NCBI GenBank assembly: GCA_014236755.1
Contig: JACCKY010000023.1
Span: forward strand, 1 to 39,434
Length of the DNA stretch: 39,434 nucleotides
Source: Candidatus Petromonas tenebris
GTDB taxonomy: Bacteria; Bacillota; Clostridia; Peptostreptococcales; Caminicellaceae
Direction of reading: 5' to 3'
The position numbers were made by a program, and so were the translations under genes. The notes under the pieces are model-generated. The model worked only from the letters and a program-made list of their open reading frames with translations. It made no database searches and had not been told where the DNA came from. Positions 25,187 to 32,665 of the stretch are shown here, piece by piece; position 1 is the first letter of the stretch, and each line of letters opens with the position of its first letter.

Positions 25187-26113
25187 ATGAATAGTCTAAA
25201 TAGCGTACTTACTATCTTTGTAATGATTGGGATAGGTTATATCTTAACTAAAAAGGGACTTTTTAATCAACAGACAGGGAAACTTTTTTCTAAACTTATT
25301 CTAAATATTACACTTCCTTTGATGATGATTGTCAATATTCCTATGAGGTTTAGTAGGGAAAGTCTTTTTAATTCTTTAAACGGAATAATAGTAGCTTTTT
25401 TAAGTATCATAATAATATACGGAATTGCAATTATAATTTCATATATTTTTAAAATTGAAGAGGATAAAAGAGGTATATTTTGTATAATGTTTACTTTTGG
25501 CAATTCCATCTTCATAGGCCTTCCGATAAATATATCTTTGTTTGGAGAAGGAAGTACTATGTATGTTTTTCTATATTATTTTGCGCATACAACTTTGTTT
25601 TGGACTTTAGGAGTATATAACATAAAGAAAAATACGCAAGAAGATAAAAAGAAAAATTTGAAATTAAAATCTCTTAAAAAAATATTTTCTCCACCGTTTA
25701 TTGGGTTTATCATTGGAATCATAATAATGCTTATGAATATTGATTTGCCAGGATTTATTGAAGATTCATTCAGATATATTGGGAGTATAACTACCCCTTT
25801 ATCTATGTTTTTTATAGGGATAGTTATTCATTCAATTAAAATGGAAGATATTAAACTAGATATTAAAAGCTGTTTAATATTATTTGGAAGGTTCGTTGTT
25901 GCTCCTATTATAATGTTTTTAGGTTTAAAATTATATGAATTACCGCAACTACTAAAGAATGTATTCATTATAGAATCTGCAATGCCTATAATAACTCAAG
26001 CAGCACTGGTTGCTGAATTTTATGATACTGATTCAAAATATGTTGCCATAATGGTAGGATTTACAACTATTCTTAGTATAATAGTTGTTCCTATATATTC
26101 ATTTATCTTATAA
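25187..26113 (+). CDS. AEC-family transporter
   Basis: This 308-residue membrane protein of the auxin efflux carrier (AEC) family has about ten hydrophobic segments in two halves. It starts VLTIFVMIGIGYILTKKGLF, the usual first helix. LILNITLPLMMIVNI and, in the second half, ITTPLSMFFIGIVI and ESAMPIITQAALVAEFY match the family. Bacterial members export or import small organic anions such as malate or malonate; the substrate is unknown here. It sits among pyr genes, but nothing ties it to pyrimidines; a dicarboxylate such as orotate or dihydroorotate is only a speculation. GAGGAAG precedes the ATG. Confidence 0.88.
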   Translation: MNSLNSVLTIFVMIGIGYILTKKGLFNQQTGKLFSKLILNITLPLMMIVNIPMRFSRESLFNSLNGIIVAFLSIIIIYGIAIIISYIFKIEEDKRGIFCIMFTFGNSIFIGLPINISLFGEGSTMYVFLYYFAHTTLFWTLGVYNIKKNTQEDKKKNLKLKSLKKIFSPPFIGFIIGIIIMLMNIDLPGFIEDSFRYIGSITTPLSMFFIGIVIHSIKMEDIKLDIKSCLILFGRFVVAPIIMFLGLKLYELPQLLKNVFIIESAMPIITQAALVAEFYDTDSKYVAIMVGFTTILSIIVVPIYSFIL

Positions 26114-26140
26114 TAAACTAACACATTGTGTTAGTTTATT
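26112..26140 (+). terminator. Terminator hairpin after the AEC gene
   Basis: AATAAACTAACACA (26112-26125) pairs with TGTGTTAGTTTATT (26127-26140); the tip opens into a small loop. It starts at the stop codon. The T-run is within the stem, so either strand could use it. Confidence 0.7.
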
Positions 26141-26150
26141 GTACTAAAAC

Positions 26151-26182
26151 AGGAGGCTGTCCCATAAGTGAGACAGCTTCTT
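26151..26182 (-). terminator. Terminator of pyrB-pyrI
   Basis: On the minus strand, AAGAAGCTGTC (26182-26172) pairs with GACAGCCTCCT (26161-26151, G-U pairs included) and is followed by GTTTTAG, just after the pyrI stop. Confidence 0.7.
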
Positions 26183-26188
26183 ATATAA

Positions 26189-26617
26189 TTATAACTCATA
26201 TTTTGTTATTTCTTCGCAGAAACTGCATTTATATTCAAGAGTATCCTTAGATAGAAGTTTGAACAGAGGCTCTACGTAGCTATCGGAATTGGTGATACAC
26301 CTTGGGTTTTTGCATTTTATAAGTCCCTTTACTTCCTTTGGAATCGTAATTTTCTTTTTTAGAGTCAGCTTGCCATTTTCAATATAATTTACCGTTATAT
26401 TGTCATCTAAGAGACCAAGAAGATTTAAGTCTATATCAAAGGAATTTTCAATCTTTATTATATCCTTTTTTCCAAGCAGCTTACTTTCAACATTCATCAG
26501 TAGAACTATTGGTTTTTTTGACTTGTTCAGCATAAGCTTATTAAAGATTTTAAGGCCATTTCCTGATTTTATATGGTCAATAACTATTCCTTTTTCTATT
26601 TGTTTAACCTCTAACAT
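26189..26617 (-). CDS. pyrI: Aspartate carbamoyltransferase regulatory chain
   Basis: This 142-residue regulatory subunit of ATCase binds CTP/ATP in its N-terminal domain (KQIEKGIVIDHI) and holds a structural zinc in the C-terminal domain through Cys102, Cys107, Cys131 and Cys134. All four are present. It allows allosteric feedback on PyrB. It follows pyrB with one base between the pyrB stop and the pyrI ATG. A run of eight G just before that stop serves as its Shine-Dalgarno region. Loss of one G would join the two frames. Confidence 0.95.
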   Translation of the reverse strand: MLEVKQIEKGIVIDHIKSGNGLKIFNKLMLNKSKKPIVLLMNVESKLLGKKDIIKIENSFDIDLNLLGLLDDNITVNYIENGKLTLKKKITIPKEVKGLIKCKNPRCITNSDSYVEPLFKLLSKDTLEYKCSFCEEITKYEL

Positions 26618-26618
26618 C

Positions 26619-27545
26619 CTATTCCCCCCCCAAAAGTTTTGAAATTAGTGACATTCTGACATACATTCCAAACTGAGCCTGGTCAAAATATACTGCCCTA
26701 GGGTCATCATCAACCTCGTAGGCTATTTCATTAACCCTTGGAAGGGGATGCATTATTATCATATCTTGTTTAGCAGGCCTGATTTTATCTTTAGTTAATA
26801 TATAACTGTCTCGAAGTTTTAAATAATCTTCTTCGTTAAAGAAGCGTTCTTTTTGAATCCTTGTCATATAGAGGATGTCTATCTCATCTATTACTTCTTC
26901 TATATACCTTACCTCTGTCAACTCAACATCATAATTGTCCTTGAGAAACCGCTTAACAGAATCGGGAAGTATAAGTTCTTCCGGTGAGATTAAGATAAAT
27001 CTTTTAGTGCTGAATCTAGCCATAGTTTTTATGAGGGAATGTACGGTTCTTCCGTATTTTAAATCACCGCATAGGGCTATCGTATGATTTTTAAGAGTTC
27101 CTTTGTAGTTATAGATGGTGAGAAGGTCCGTAAGGGTTTGAGTAGGATGGAGATGACCACCGTCTCCAGCATTTATTATTGGGATGGATGAGTACAGTGA
27201 TGCAAGCTTTGGAGCACCTTCCTTGGGATGTCTCATAACAGCTATGTCAGCATAGTAGGACATAACTCTTATAGTATCGGCAACGCTTTCTCCTTTGGAA
27301 ACTGAGCTTGTATTGGCATCACTAAAACCGATTATATTTCCACCAAGTCTCAGCATAGCCGATTCAAAGCTAAACTTAGTCCTTGTACTTGGCTCATAAA
27401 ATAGGGATGCCAAAATCTTTCCCTTGCATTTTTCAGAGTAATCCTCAGGTGAATCATAAATCATTTTCCCTAGCTTAACTATTTCAGTAATTTCGTCGAT
27501 AGAATAGTCTTGAAGACTGATTAAATGTTTTACATCTTTTCTCAT
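26619..27545 (-). CDS. pyrB: Aspartate carbamoyltransferase catalytic chain
   Basis: This 308-residue enzyme joins carbamoyl phosphate and aspartate, the first committed step to UMP. The carbamoyl-phosphate motif is STRTK (residues 53-57) in [30 protein letters not shown] and [12 protein letters not shown] are the other ATCase signatures. The aspartate-binding region (TRIQKERF) fits ATCase and not OTCase. I start it at ATG 27545, after AAGGAGG; codons further upstream lie in the PyrR leader. The leader has a promoter, a PyrR attenuator and a second PyrR-like loop that covers the Shine-Dalgarno. It pairs with pyrI. Confidence 0.96.
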   Translation of the reverse strand: MRKDVKHLISLQDYSIDEITEIVKLGKMIYDSPEDYSEKCKGKILASLFYEPSTRTKFSFESAMLRLGGNIIGFSDANTSSVSKGESVADTIRVMSYYADIAVMRHPKEGAPKLASLYSSIPIINAGDGGHLHPTQTLTDLLTIYNYKGTLKNHTIALCGDLKYGRTVHSLIKTMARFSTKRFILISPEELILPDSVKRFLKDNYDVELTEVRYIEEVIDEIDILYMTRIQKERFFNEEDYLKLRDSYILTKDKIRPAKQDMIIMHPLPRVNEIAYEVDDDPRAVYFDQAQFGMYVRMSLISKLLGGE

Positions 27546-27552
27546 AAATATT

Positions 27553-27588
27553 CCTCCTTGTTGACCTCGCTGGATCAAATTAAAGGTG
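27553..27588 (-). promoter_or_regulatory. Second PyrR-type loop, over the pyrB Shine-Dalgarno
   Basis: On the minus strand, ACCTTTAATTTGATC, then the loop CAGCGAGG, then TCAACAAGG has the PyrR-loop pattern. The closing AAGG is part of the Shine-Dalgarno AAGGAGG (27559-27553), eight bases before the ATG. If PyrR binds here it could block translation, as reported for PyrR in mycobacteria. It may instead be only a chance or relic match. Confidence 0.7.
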
Positions 27589-27601
27589 CTAGTATTGATA
27601 C

Positions 27602-27640
27602 TTAAAAAGCCTTCTTTACCCCGATAAGGATAAAGAAGGC
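27602..27640 (-). terminator. Attenuator terminator of pyrB
   Basis: On the minus strand, GCCTTCTTTA (27640-27631) pairs with TAAAGAAGGC (27618-27609), followed by TTTTTAA. Confidence 0.9.
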
Positions 27641-27693
27641 ACAATTAACTAATTATACTCAGACAGAAATTTGTAGTCCAGTATAGTCTTCTC

Positions 27694-27727
27694 TACCTTT
27701 CTAACCTCACAGGGTTAAGTTAAAGGC
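27694..27727 (-). promoter_or_regulatory. First PyrR-binding loop of pyrB
   Basis: On the minus strand, CCTTTAACTTAACC, then CTGTGAGG, then TTAGAAAGG forms the standard PyrR anti-antiterminator, about 50 bases upstream of the terminator. Confidence 0.9.
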
Positions 27728-27757
27728 AATATTTATTCAGTTTTATTATTTGAACAT

Positions 27758-27786
27758 AGATTATCATATACATAATACTATGTCAA
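27758..27786 (-). promoter_or_regulatory. pyrB promoter
   Basis: On the minus strand, TTGACA (27786-27781), 17 bases, TAATCT (27763-27758). Confidence 0.8.
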
Positions 27787-27962
27787 TGAGTTTTAGAAAT
27801 AAAAACCCATAGCATATTATTTGTATATTTTTCTCCAGTAGTAGGTAGAAATAATTCTCAATCTTTTTTATCTTAACATATGCAAGGGTATAATATATAG
27901 TAAACCATTAATAATTTTGCAAAAGTAGTTAAGATACAAATTATAGGAAAGGATTTGATTTT

Positions 27963-28235
27963 ATGGTACGCTATCACATTATAGTTCACGGTCATGTTCA
28001 AGGGGTGGGGTTCAGGTACTTTACATATCAAAAAGCTATGGAAAACAATATAAAGGGCTGGGTAAAAAATAATCTGGATGGCACTGTAGAAATAGATGCC
28101 CAAGGAAACAAAGATGATATGGAAAAATTCCTCACTGCTGTTAAAAAAGGTAGTCCCTTTTCAAAGGTTAGAAATGTTGATGTAGATGAGTTTCAACATT
28201 TAGAAAGATATAAGTCATTTGATATAAGATATTGA
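27963..28235 (+). CDS. Acylphosphatase
   Basis: This 90-residue protein matches acylphosphatase, which hydrolyses carboxyl-phosphate anhydrides. The phosphate loop is HGHVQGVGFR with catalytic Arg18, and the second catalytic residue is Asn36 in KGWVKNNLDGTVEI. Full length for the family. It lies between the divergent pyrB leader and pyrC. Carbamoyl phosphate is an acyl phosphate, but a link with the pyr genes is speculative. A -10 TATAAT lies at 27889-27894; the -35 is poor. The Shine-Dalgarno AGGAAAGG is somewhat far from the ATG. Confidence 0.92.
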   Translation: MVRYHIIVHGHVQGVGFRYFTYQKAMENNIKGWVKNNLDGTVEIDAQGNKDDMEKFLTAVKKGSPFSKVRNVDVDEFQHLERYKSFDIRY

Positions 28236-28260
28236 AAGACGATCCATTTATAAATTTTCA

Positions 28261-28289
28261 TTGACACTTGTTTCTATATGTGATAACAT
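28261..28289 (+). promoter_or_regulatory. pyrC operon promoter
   Basis: TTGACA (28261-28266), 17 bases, TAACAT (28284-28289). Confidence 0.75.
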
Positions 28290-28306
28290 TTATGAAAATG
28301 AATAGA

Positions 28307-28339
28307 ACCTTTAAATTGGTCCAGAGAGGCCGGTAAGGA
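28307..28339 (+). promoter_or_regulatory. PyrR-binding loop of pyrC
   Basis: ACCTTTAAATTGGTC, CAGAGAGG, CCGGTAAGG: a close match to the PyrR-loop consensus, about 50 bases before the terminator. Confidence 0.92.
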
Positions 28340-28387
28340 AAGTATATCGTGACAACGGTTGAGTTATGCCTAAAATGGGTGAATTAT

Positions 28388-28419
28388 GTCTTCTGCTTCT
28401 CTGAGCAGAAGACTTTTTT
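28388..28419 (+). terminator. Attenuator terminator of pyrC
   Basis: GTCTTCTGC (28388-28396) pairs with GCAGAAGAC (28405-28413), followed by TTTTTT, 29 bases before pyrC. Confidence 0.92.
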
Positions 28420-28448
28420 AATGGTCAAAAAATTTAGGAGGTGAAAAA

Positions 28449-29750
28449 ATGGAGCTTTTAATAAAAAACGGTTTAGTAATAGATCCTAAGCACAAAATAA
28501 AGCAAAAACTGGATATCCTTATAAAGGACGGCATTATTTCTGAAATGGGAAACGATCTTTGTGAAGAAAATAAAAAAGTCATTGATGCGAAGGGTTTGAT
28601 TGTAACCCCGGGATTTATAGACATACATGTTCATCTCAGGGAACCAGGTTTTGAATATAAGGAAACGATAAAAACAGGAACAGAGGCAGCGGCAGCCGGT
28701 GGTTTTACAACTGTGGCATGTATGCCAAATACAAGTCCTGCTATCCATTCTAAAGAGGTAGTCAAATTTATAAAAAACAAAGCCAAAAACGAGGGTTGTG
28801 TAAATGTTTTAGTTATAGGAAGCATATCTAAAAGTTTGGAGGGAAAGGAAATTTCCCCTATAGAGGAAATGGTAGAAGCAGGCATAGTTGCTATATCAGA
28901 TGATGGGAAAACGCCTATGGATATTAGTTTAATGATGGAGGCCTTTAAAAAGACTAAAGATAATAACATTCCTCTGATATCCCATTGTGAAGATCATGAA
29001 CTTTCAAGAGGTGGAAGTATAAACCTTGGAAAGGCCAGTGAAAGAACCGGTATAAAGGGAATCCCTTCAGAAGCGGAATATCTTATAGTGAAAAGAGATA
29101 TAGATCTATGTGAATCCTTTTCATCGAGACTTCATATAGCTCACGTAAGCACCAAGGAATCAGTATACCTTGTTCAAAGAGCCAAAGAAAAGGGCTTGAA
29201 TGTTACCTGTGAAGCAGCACCCCATCACTTCATACTTACCGATGATATTGTCTCTTTGGAAAATACCCATACTAAGGTAAATCCCCCCCTTAGAAGTAAA
29301 GAAGATGTAAAAGCAATAATTAAAGGAATCCTAAATGGAACTATAGATGTAATTGCTACCGACCACGCTCCCCATGATGAAAATAGCAAAAAAGTAGCCT
29401 ATGACAAAGCAGCCTTTGGAATAAGCGGTATAGAGATAGCCTTTTCACTTAGCTACAGTGAACTGGTGTTAAAAAACAAACTTCCATTAATGAGATTGAT
29501 AGAGATGATGACCATAGGTCCTGCTCAAATTATAGGAATAGACAAGGGAACTATTGAAGTGGGTAAACATGCAGATTTGACAATTATAGACCTAGAGAAA
29601 GAGTACATCATAGATTCAGATAAGTTTTTCTCAAAGGGAAAAAATACACCCTTTAACGGTATGAAGGTAAAGGGAAAACCTCTTTATACAATAGTAGAGG
29701 GAAAAGTAGTTTATGAAAGGGGAAAGATACTATGTTCACAGATAAGCTGA
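28449..29750 (+). CDS. pyrC: Dihydroorotase
   Basis: This 433-residue class-I dihydroorotase cyclises carbamoyl aspartate to dihydroorotate. Zinc ligands His60 and His62 lie in FIDIHVHLREPG. Other metal and substrate motifs are ISHCEDH, LHIAHVST, CEAAPHHF and DVIATDHAPH. Full length, all motifs present, so it should be active. AGGAGGTG precedes the ATG. It is the first gene of pyrC-pyrF-pyrK-pyrD and its end overlaps pyrF by 19 bases. Confidence 0.96.
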   Translation: MELLIKNGLVIDPKHKIKQKLDILIKDGIISEMGNDLCEENKKVIDAKGLIVTPGFIDIHVHLREPGFEYKETIKTGTEAAAAGGFTTVACMPNTSPAIHSKEVVKFIKNKAKNEGCVNVLVIGSISKSLEGKEISPIEEMVEAGIVAISDDGKTPMDISLMMEAFKKTKDNNIPLISHCEDHELSRGGSINLGKASERTGIKGIPSEAEYLIVKRDIDLCESFSSRLHIAHVSTKESVYLVQRAKEKGLNVTCEAAPHHFILTDDIVSLENTHTKVNPPLRSKEDVKAIIKGILNGTIDVIATDHAPHDENSKKVAYDKAAFGISGIEIAFSLSYSELVLKNKLPLMRLIEMMTIGPAQIIGIDKGTIEVGKHADLTIIDLEKEYIIDSDKFFSKGKNTPFNGMKVKGKPLYTIVEGKVVYERGKILCSQIS

Positions 29751-30673
29751 TTGAAAAGATCAATGAAAAAAGAAGTCCCGTAGTGGTAGGATTAGACCCA
29801 AGACTTCAGTTGATACCGCATATGGTAAAAGAAAAGTATTTTAAAAAACATGGAAAAAACTTTAAAGCTGCCGGTGAGGCTATATTGGAGTTTAACAAGA
29901 CAATCATAGACAATGTTTACGATATAGCTGCTGCAGTAAAACCTCAAATAGCCTTCTATGAGCAGTATGGTATAGAAGGACTTGACAGCTATATAAAGAC
30001 ATGCAGATATGCTTCAGAGAAGGGACTTCTTGTAATAGGGGATGTGAAACGAGGAGATATAGGCAGTACATCTAAGGCTTATTCTAATGCCCATATAGGC
30101 AAAACGGAATTAGAGGGAGAGTTATTAGAAGCCTTTCCTGCAGATGCTGTCACAATCAATCCCTACTTTGGAGATGATTGTACAAAAGAGTTTGTCACAG
30201 ATGTTCAGGAATACAAAAAGGGAATTTTTATGCTGGTTAAAACATCTAACCCTGGCTCTAGTCAATTACAGGATTTGATATCAGAAGGAAAAAAGATATA
30301 TGAGATAGTAGCACAAATGGTAAATAATTGGAGCAGGAAAAATACTGGCAAGTACGGTTACTCTTCCATAGGAGCAGTAGTAGGAGCCACCTATCCGGAA
30401 GAGTTAAAAACCCTTAGAAAGCTAATGCCAAGCTCATATTTTCTAGTGCCAGGATATGGAGCCCAAGGAGGAACTGCAGAAGATGTAGTTTGCAGTTTCA
30501 ACGATGATGGACTTGGAGCAGTAGTAAATTCATCAAGGGGAATACTTTATGCCTATAGAAATAAAGAAAAAGGTACAGAAGCGGAATACGGAAAAGTAGC
30601 AAGACAGGAAACCATCAAAATGAGGGACGCCATAAATAAAGCTCTCGAAGAAAATGGAAAGAAATATTGGTAG
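29732..30673 (+). CDS. pyrF: Orotidine 5'-phosphate decarboxylase
   Basis: This 313-residue enzyme of the longer (type 2) bacterial OMP decarboxylase group makes UMP from OMP. The active-site motif is IGDVKRGDIGSTS with Lys106. The N-terminal VVVGLDPRLQLIP and the phosphate-binding region YFLVPGYGAQGG fit the type. It overlaps pyrC by 19 bases and ends just before the TTG start of pyrK, indicating tight coupling in the operon. Confidence 0.95.
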   Translation: MFTDKLIEKINEKRSPVVVGLDPRLQLIPHMVKEKYFKKHGKNFKAAGEAILEFNKTIIDNVYDIAAAVKPQIAFYEQYGIEGLDSYIKTCRYASEKGLLVIGDVKRGDIGSTSKAYSNAHIGKTELEGELLEAFPADAVTINPYFGDDCTKEFVTDVQEYKKGIFMLVKTSNPGSSQLQDLISEGKKIYEIVAQMVNNWSRKNTGKYGYSSIGAVVGATYPEELKTLRKLMPSSYFLVPGYGAQGGTAEDVVCSFNDDGLGAVVNSSRGILYAYRNKEKGTEAEYGKVARQETIKMRDAINKALEENGKKYW

Positions 30674-30686
30674 GGAGGTCTCAGTC

Positions 30687-31472
30687 TTGAATAAAAATTA
30701 TATCTGTAAAATCGTTCACAATACAGAAATAACAGCGGGAATTCATAAAATAGTCATTGAAAAACCAAAGGACTTAGGAAAAGTAAAGGCAGGACAGTTT
30801 TTCAATTTGAAAAGCGGTGAAGAAGAATATCCCCTTTTGAGGAGACCTATAAGCGTAAGTATAATTGATGATGAGACACTAACCTTTTTAATAAATAAAG
30901 TAGGCAAAGGGACTATGCTATTGTGTAGTAAAAACAAAGGAGAATACATCGATATACTAGGGCCTTTAGGTAATGGTTTTAATCTGGATATTGAAAAGAA
31001 TAATGTTTTGGTAGTTGGCGGTGGAATGGGTGTGGCACCTCTACTGGAGCTGGTAAAACAGCTGTCCCTAAAGGATGATATAGATATAAAGGTTATGCTT
31101 GGATATAGCGATATACCATTTATGGTAGAGGATTTTAAAGAGTTTGTAGATGATTTAATAGTTGCTTCAGAGAAAAAGGAATTTGATTACAAGGGTTATG
31201 TTACCGAGCCCCTAAAGCAAGAACTACAAAACAAAAAATATGATCATATCTTTGCGTGTGGACCTAAGCCAATGTTAAAAGTCGTTAAAAACCTTGGAGA
31301 AGAAAATGATATACCTGTTCAGTTATTGATGGAGGAGAGAATGGCCTGTGGTATGGGAGCCTGCCTGGTCTGTACATGCAAGGTGAAGAAAGGTGAAGAT
31401 GACTGGAATTATGTAAGGACCTGCAAGGAAGGCCCGGTTTTCTATGGAGAAGAGGTGATATTTGATGAGTAG
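30687..31472 (+). CDS. pyrK: Dihydroorotate dehydrogenase electron-transfer subunit
   Basis: This 261-residue FAD- and 2Fe-2S-containing subunit passes electrons from PyrD to NAD. The FAD-binding motif is LLRRPISVS and the pyridine-nucleotide region is VLVVGGGMGVAPLLEL. The iron-sulfur Cys ligands are in ERMACGMGACLVCTCKVK and, later, YVRTCKEGPVF. I start it at TTG 30687, eight bases after GGGAGG; the in-frame ATG at 30654 lies inside pyrF and has no ribosome site. It overlaps the start of pyrD. Together they form the class 1B enzyme. Confidence 0.94.
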   Translation: MNKNYICKIVHNTEITAGIHKIVIEKPKDLGKVKAGQFFNLKSGEEEYPLLRRPISVSIIDDETLTFLINKVGKGTMLLCSKNKGEYIDILGPLGNGFNLDIEKNNVLVVGGGMGVAPLLELVKQLSLKDDIDIKVMLGYSDIPFMVEDFKEFVDDLIVASEKKEFDYKGYVTEPLKQELQNKKYDHIFACGPKPMLKVVKNLGEENDIPVQLLMEERMACGMGACLVCTCKVKKGEDDWNYVRTCKEGPVFYGEEVIFDE

Positions 31473-32388
31473 AGTGGACCTAAAAGTGGATTTAAATGGA
31501 CTAACTCTAAAAAATCCCGTTACAGTTGCATCGGGAACCTTCGGATTCGGAAGGGAGTTTACAGACTATCTGGATTTAAACATCTTAGGAGGTATAATGG
31601 TTAAGGGATTAACACTGGAAGAAAGAAAGGGAAATCCTACTCCCAGAGTGTCGGAAACACCTATGGGAATGATAAATAGTGTTGGACTTCAAAATCCGGG
31701 AGTAGAATACTTTGTAAAGGAAGAACTGCCCTTTCTAAAACAGTTCGATACGAAAGTAATAGTCAATATTAATGGGAATACTATAGAAGAATACTGTAAA
31801 ATAGCTGAAATACTGTCAAAAACCTCTGTAGATTCTATGGAGCTGAATATATCCTGTCCAAATGTGAAGCGGGGTGGAGTATCCTTTGGAAGAGAGCCGG
31901 AAATGGTGTATGAGGTGACAAATAAGGTAAGGCAGTATTGTGATAAACATTTAATAGTTAAGCTAAGTCCCAATGTAAAGGACATAAAGGAGATAGCCAT
32001 TGCAGCCGAAAAGGGTGGAGCTGACTGCATATCCCTTATCAATACGGTAATTGGGATGGCCATAGATATAGAAAATCAGACTACAGTCTTAGCAAGAGGT
32101 ATGGGGGGACTTTCAGGCCCTGCCATAAAGCCTATAGCTGTAAGAATGGTGTATGAAGCTGCAAACTCTGTTTCTATTCCTGTAATAGGAATGGGAGGAA
32201 TAATGAACTATAGGGATGCAATAGAGTTTTTCCTTGCAGGAGCAAACGCTATTTCAATCGGCACGGCAAACTTAATAAACCCTTGGGTAGCGAGAGAAGT
32301 AATAGATGGCATAAAGGAATATATAAAAACAAAAGGATATGGTTCTATTAAGGAAATAATAGGTAAGGTTAGAATACCGAGCTTATAA
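31465..32388 (+). CDS. pyrD: Dihydroorotate dehydrogenase, catalytic subunit (class 1B)
   Basis: This 307-residue FMN enzyme oxidises dihydroorotate to orotate. The catalytic base is Cys131 in ELNISCPNVKRGG, as in class 1 enzymes. VASGTFGFGRE near the start and GMGGIMNYRDAIEFFLAGA near the end are FMN-binding signatures. The adjacent pyrK makes it the NAD-dependent 1B type. ATG 31465 follows AGAGGTGA; its start overlaps the pyrK stop. It is the last gene of the operon; a MITE-like hairpin element follows. Confidence 0.95.
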   Translation: MSRVDLKVDLNGLTLKNPVTVASGTFGFGREFTDYLDLNILGGIMVKGLTLEERKGNPTPRVSETPMGMINSVGLQNPGVEYFVKEELPFLKQFDTKVIVNINGNTIEEYCKIAEILSKTSVDSMELNISCPNVKRGGVSFGREPEMVYEVTNKVRQYCDKHLIVKLSPNVKDIKEIAIAAEKGGADCISLINTVIGMAIDIENQTTVLARGMGGLSGPAIKPIAVRMVYEAANSVSIPVIGMGGIMNYRDAIEFFLAGANAISIGTANLINPWVAREVIDGIKEYIKTKGYGSIKEIIGKVRIPSL

Positions 32389-32420
32389 TTTGTAAATAAT
32401 AACAAAAAAGTAGTTTGATA

Positions 32421-32597
32421 TAACTTGTCCCGTTATTTCTTTATAAATATCCTTCAATAAACCTCTTCAGGCTCCGTAGAAGAGCTGTTTTAATAAAAAA
32501 ATTAGAAGTAAAAACAGCTCTTTAAAGTCGCTTCAGAGGAAACATTGAAGGATATTTAAAGTTATATTGTTAGATTAACTAGCACACAAGAGGTTAA
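32421..32597 (-). mobile_element. Palindromic MITE-like element, copy B
   Basis: Inverted relative to copy A (20051-20230) and closely similar over nearly the whole length. On the minus strand it starts TTAACCTCTTGT and ends near ACAAGTTA. It carries the same internal arms, ATATCCTTCAAT and AGAGCTGTTTT, with their complements. Similarity continues to about 32640 (TTTAATTTATTAGG on the minus strand). The long hairpin may also end the pyrD transcript. Confidence 0.75.
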
Positions 32598-32665
32598 TTT
32601 ATACTACTTCAGGGATTTTCAAAATCCTAATAAATTAAACCTTTTACTTAAAAAGGTTACTTAAA

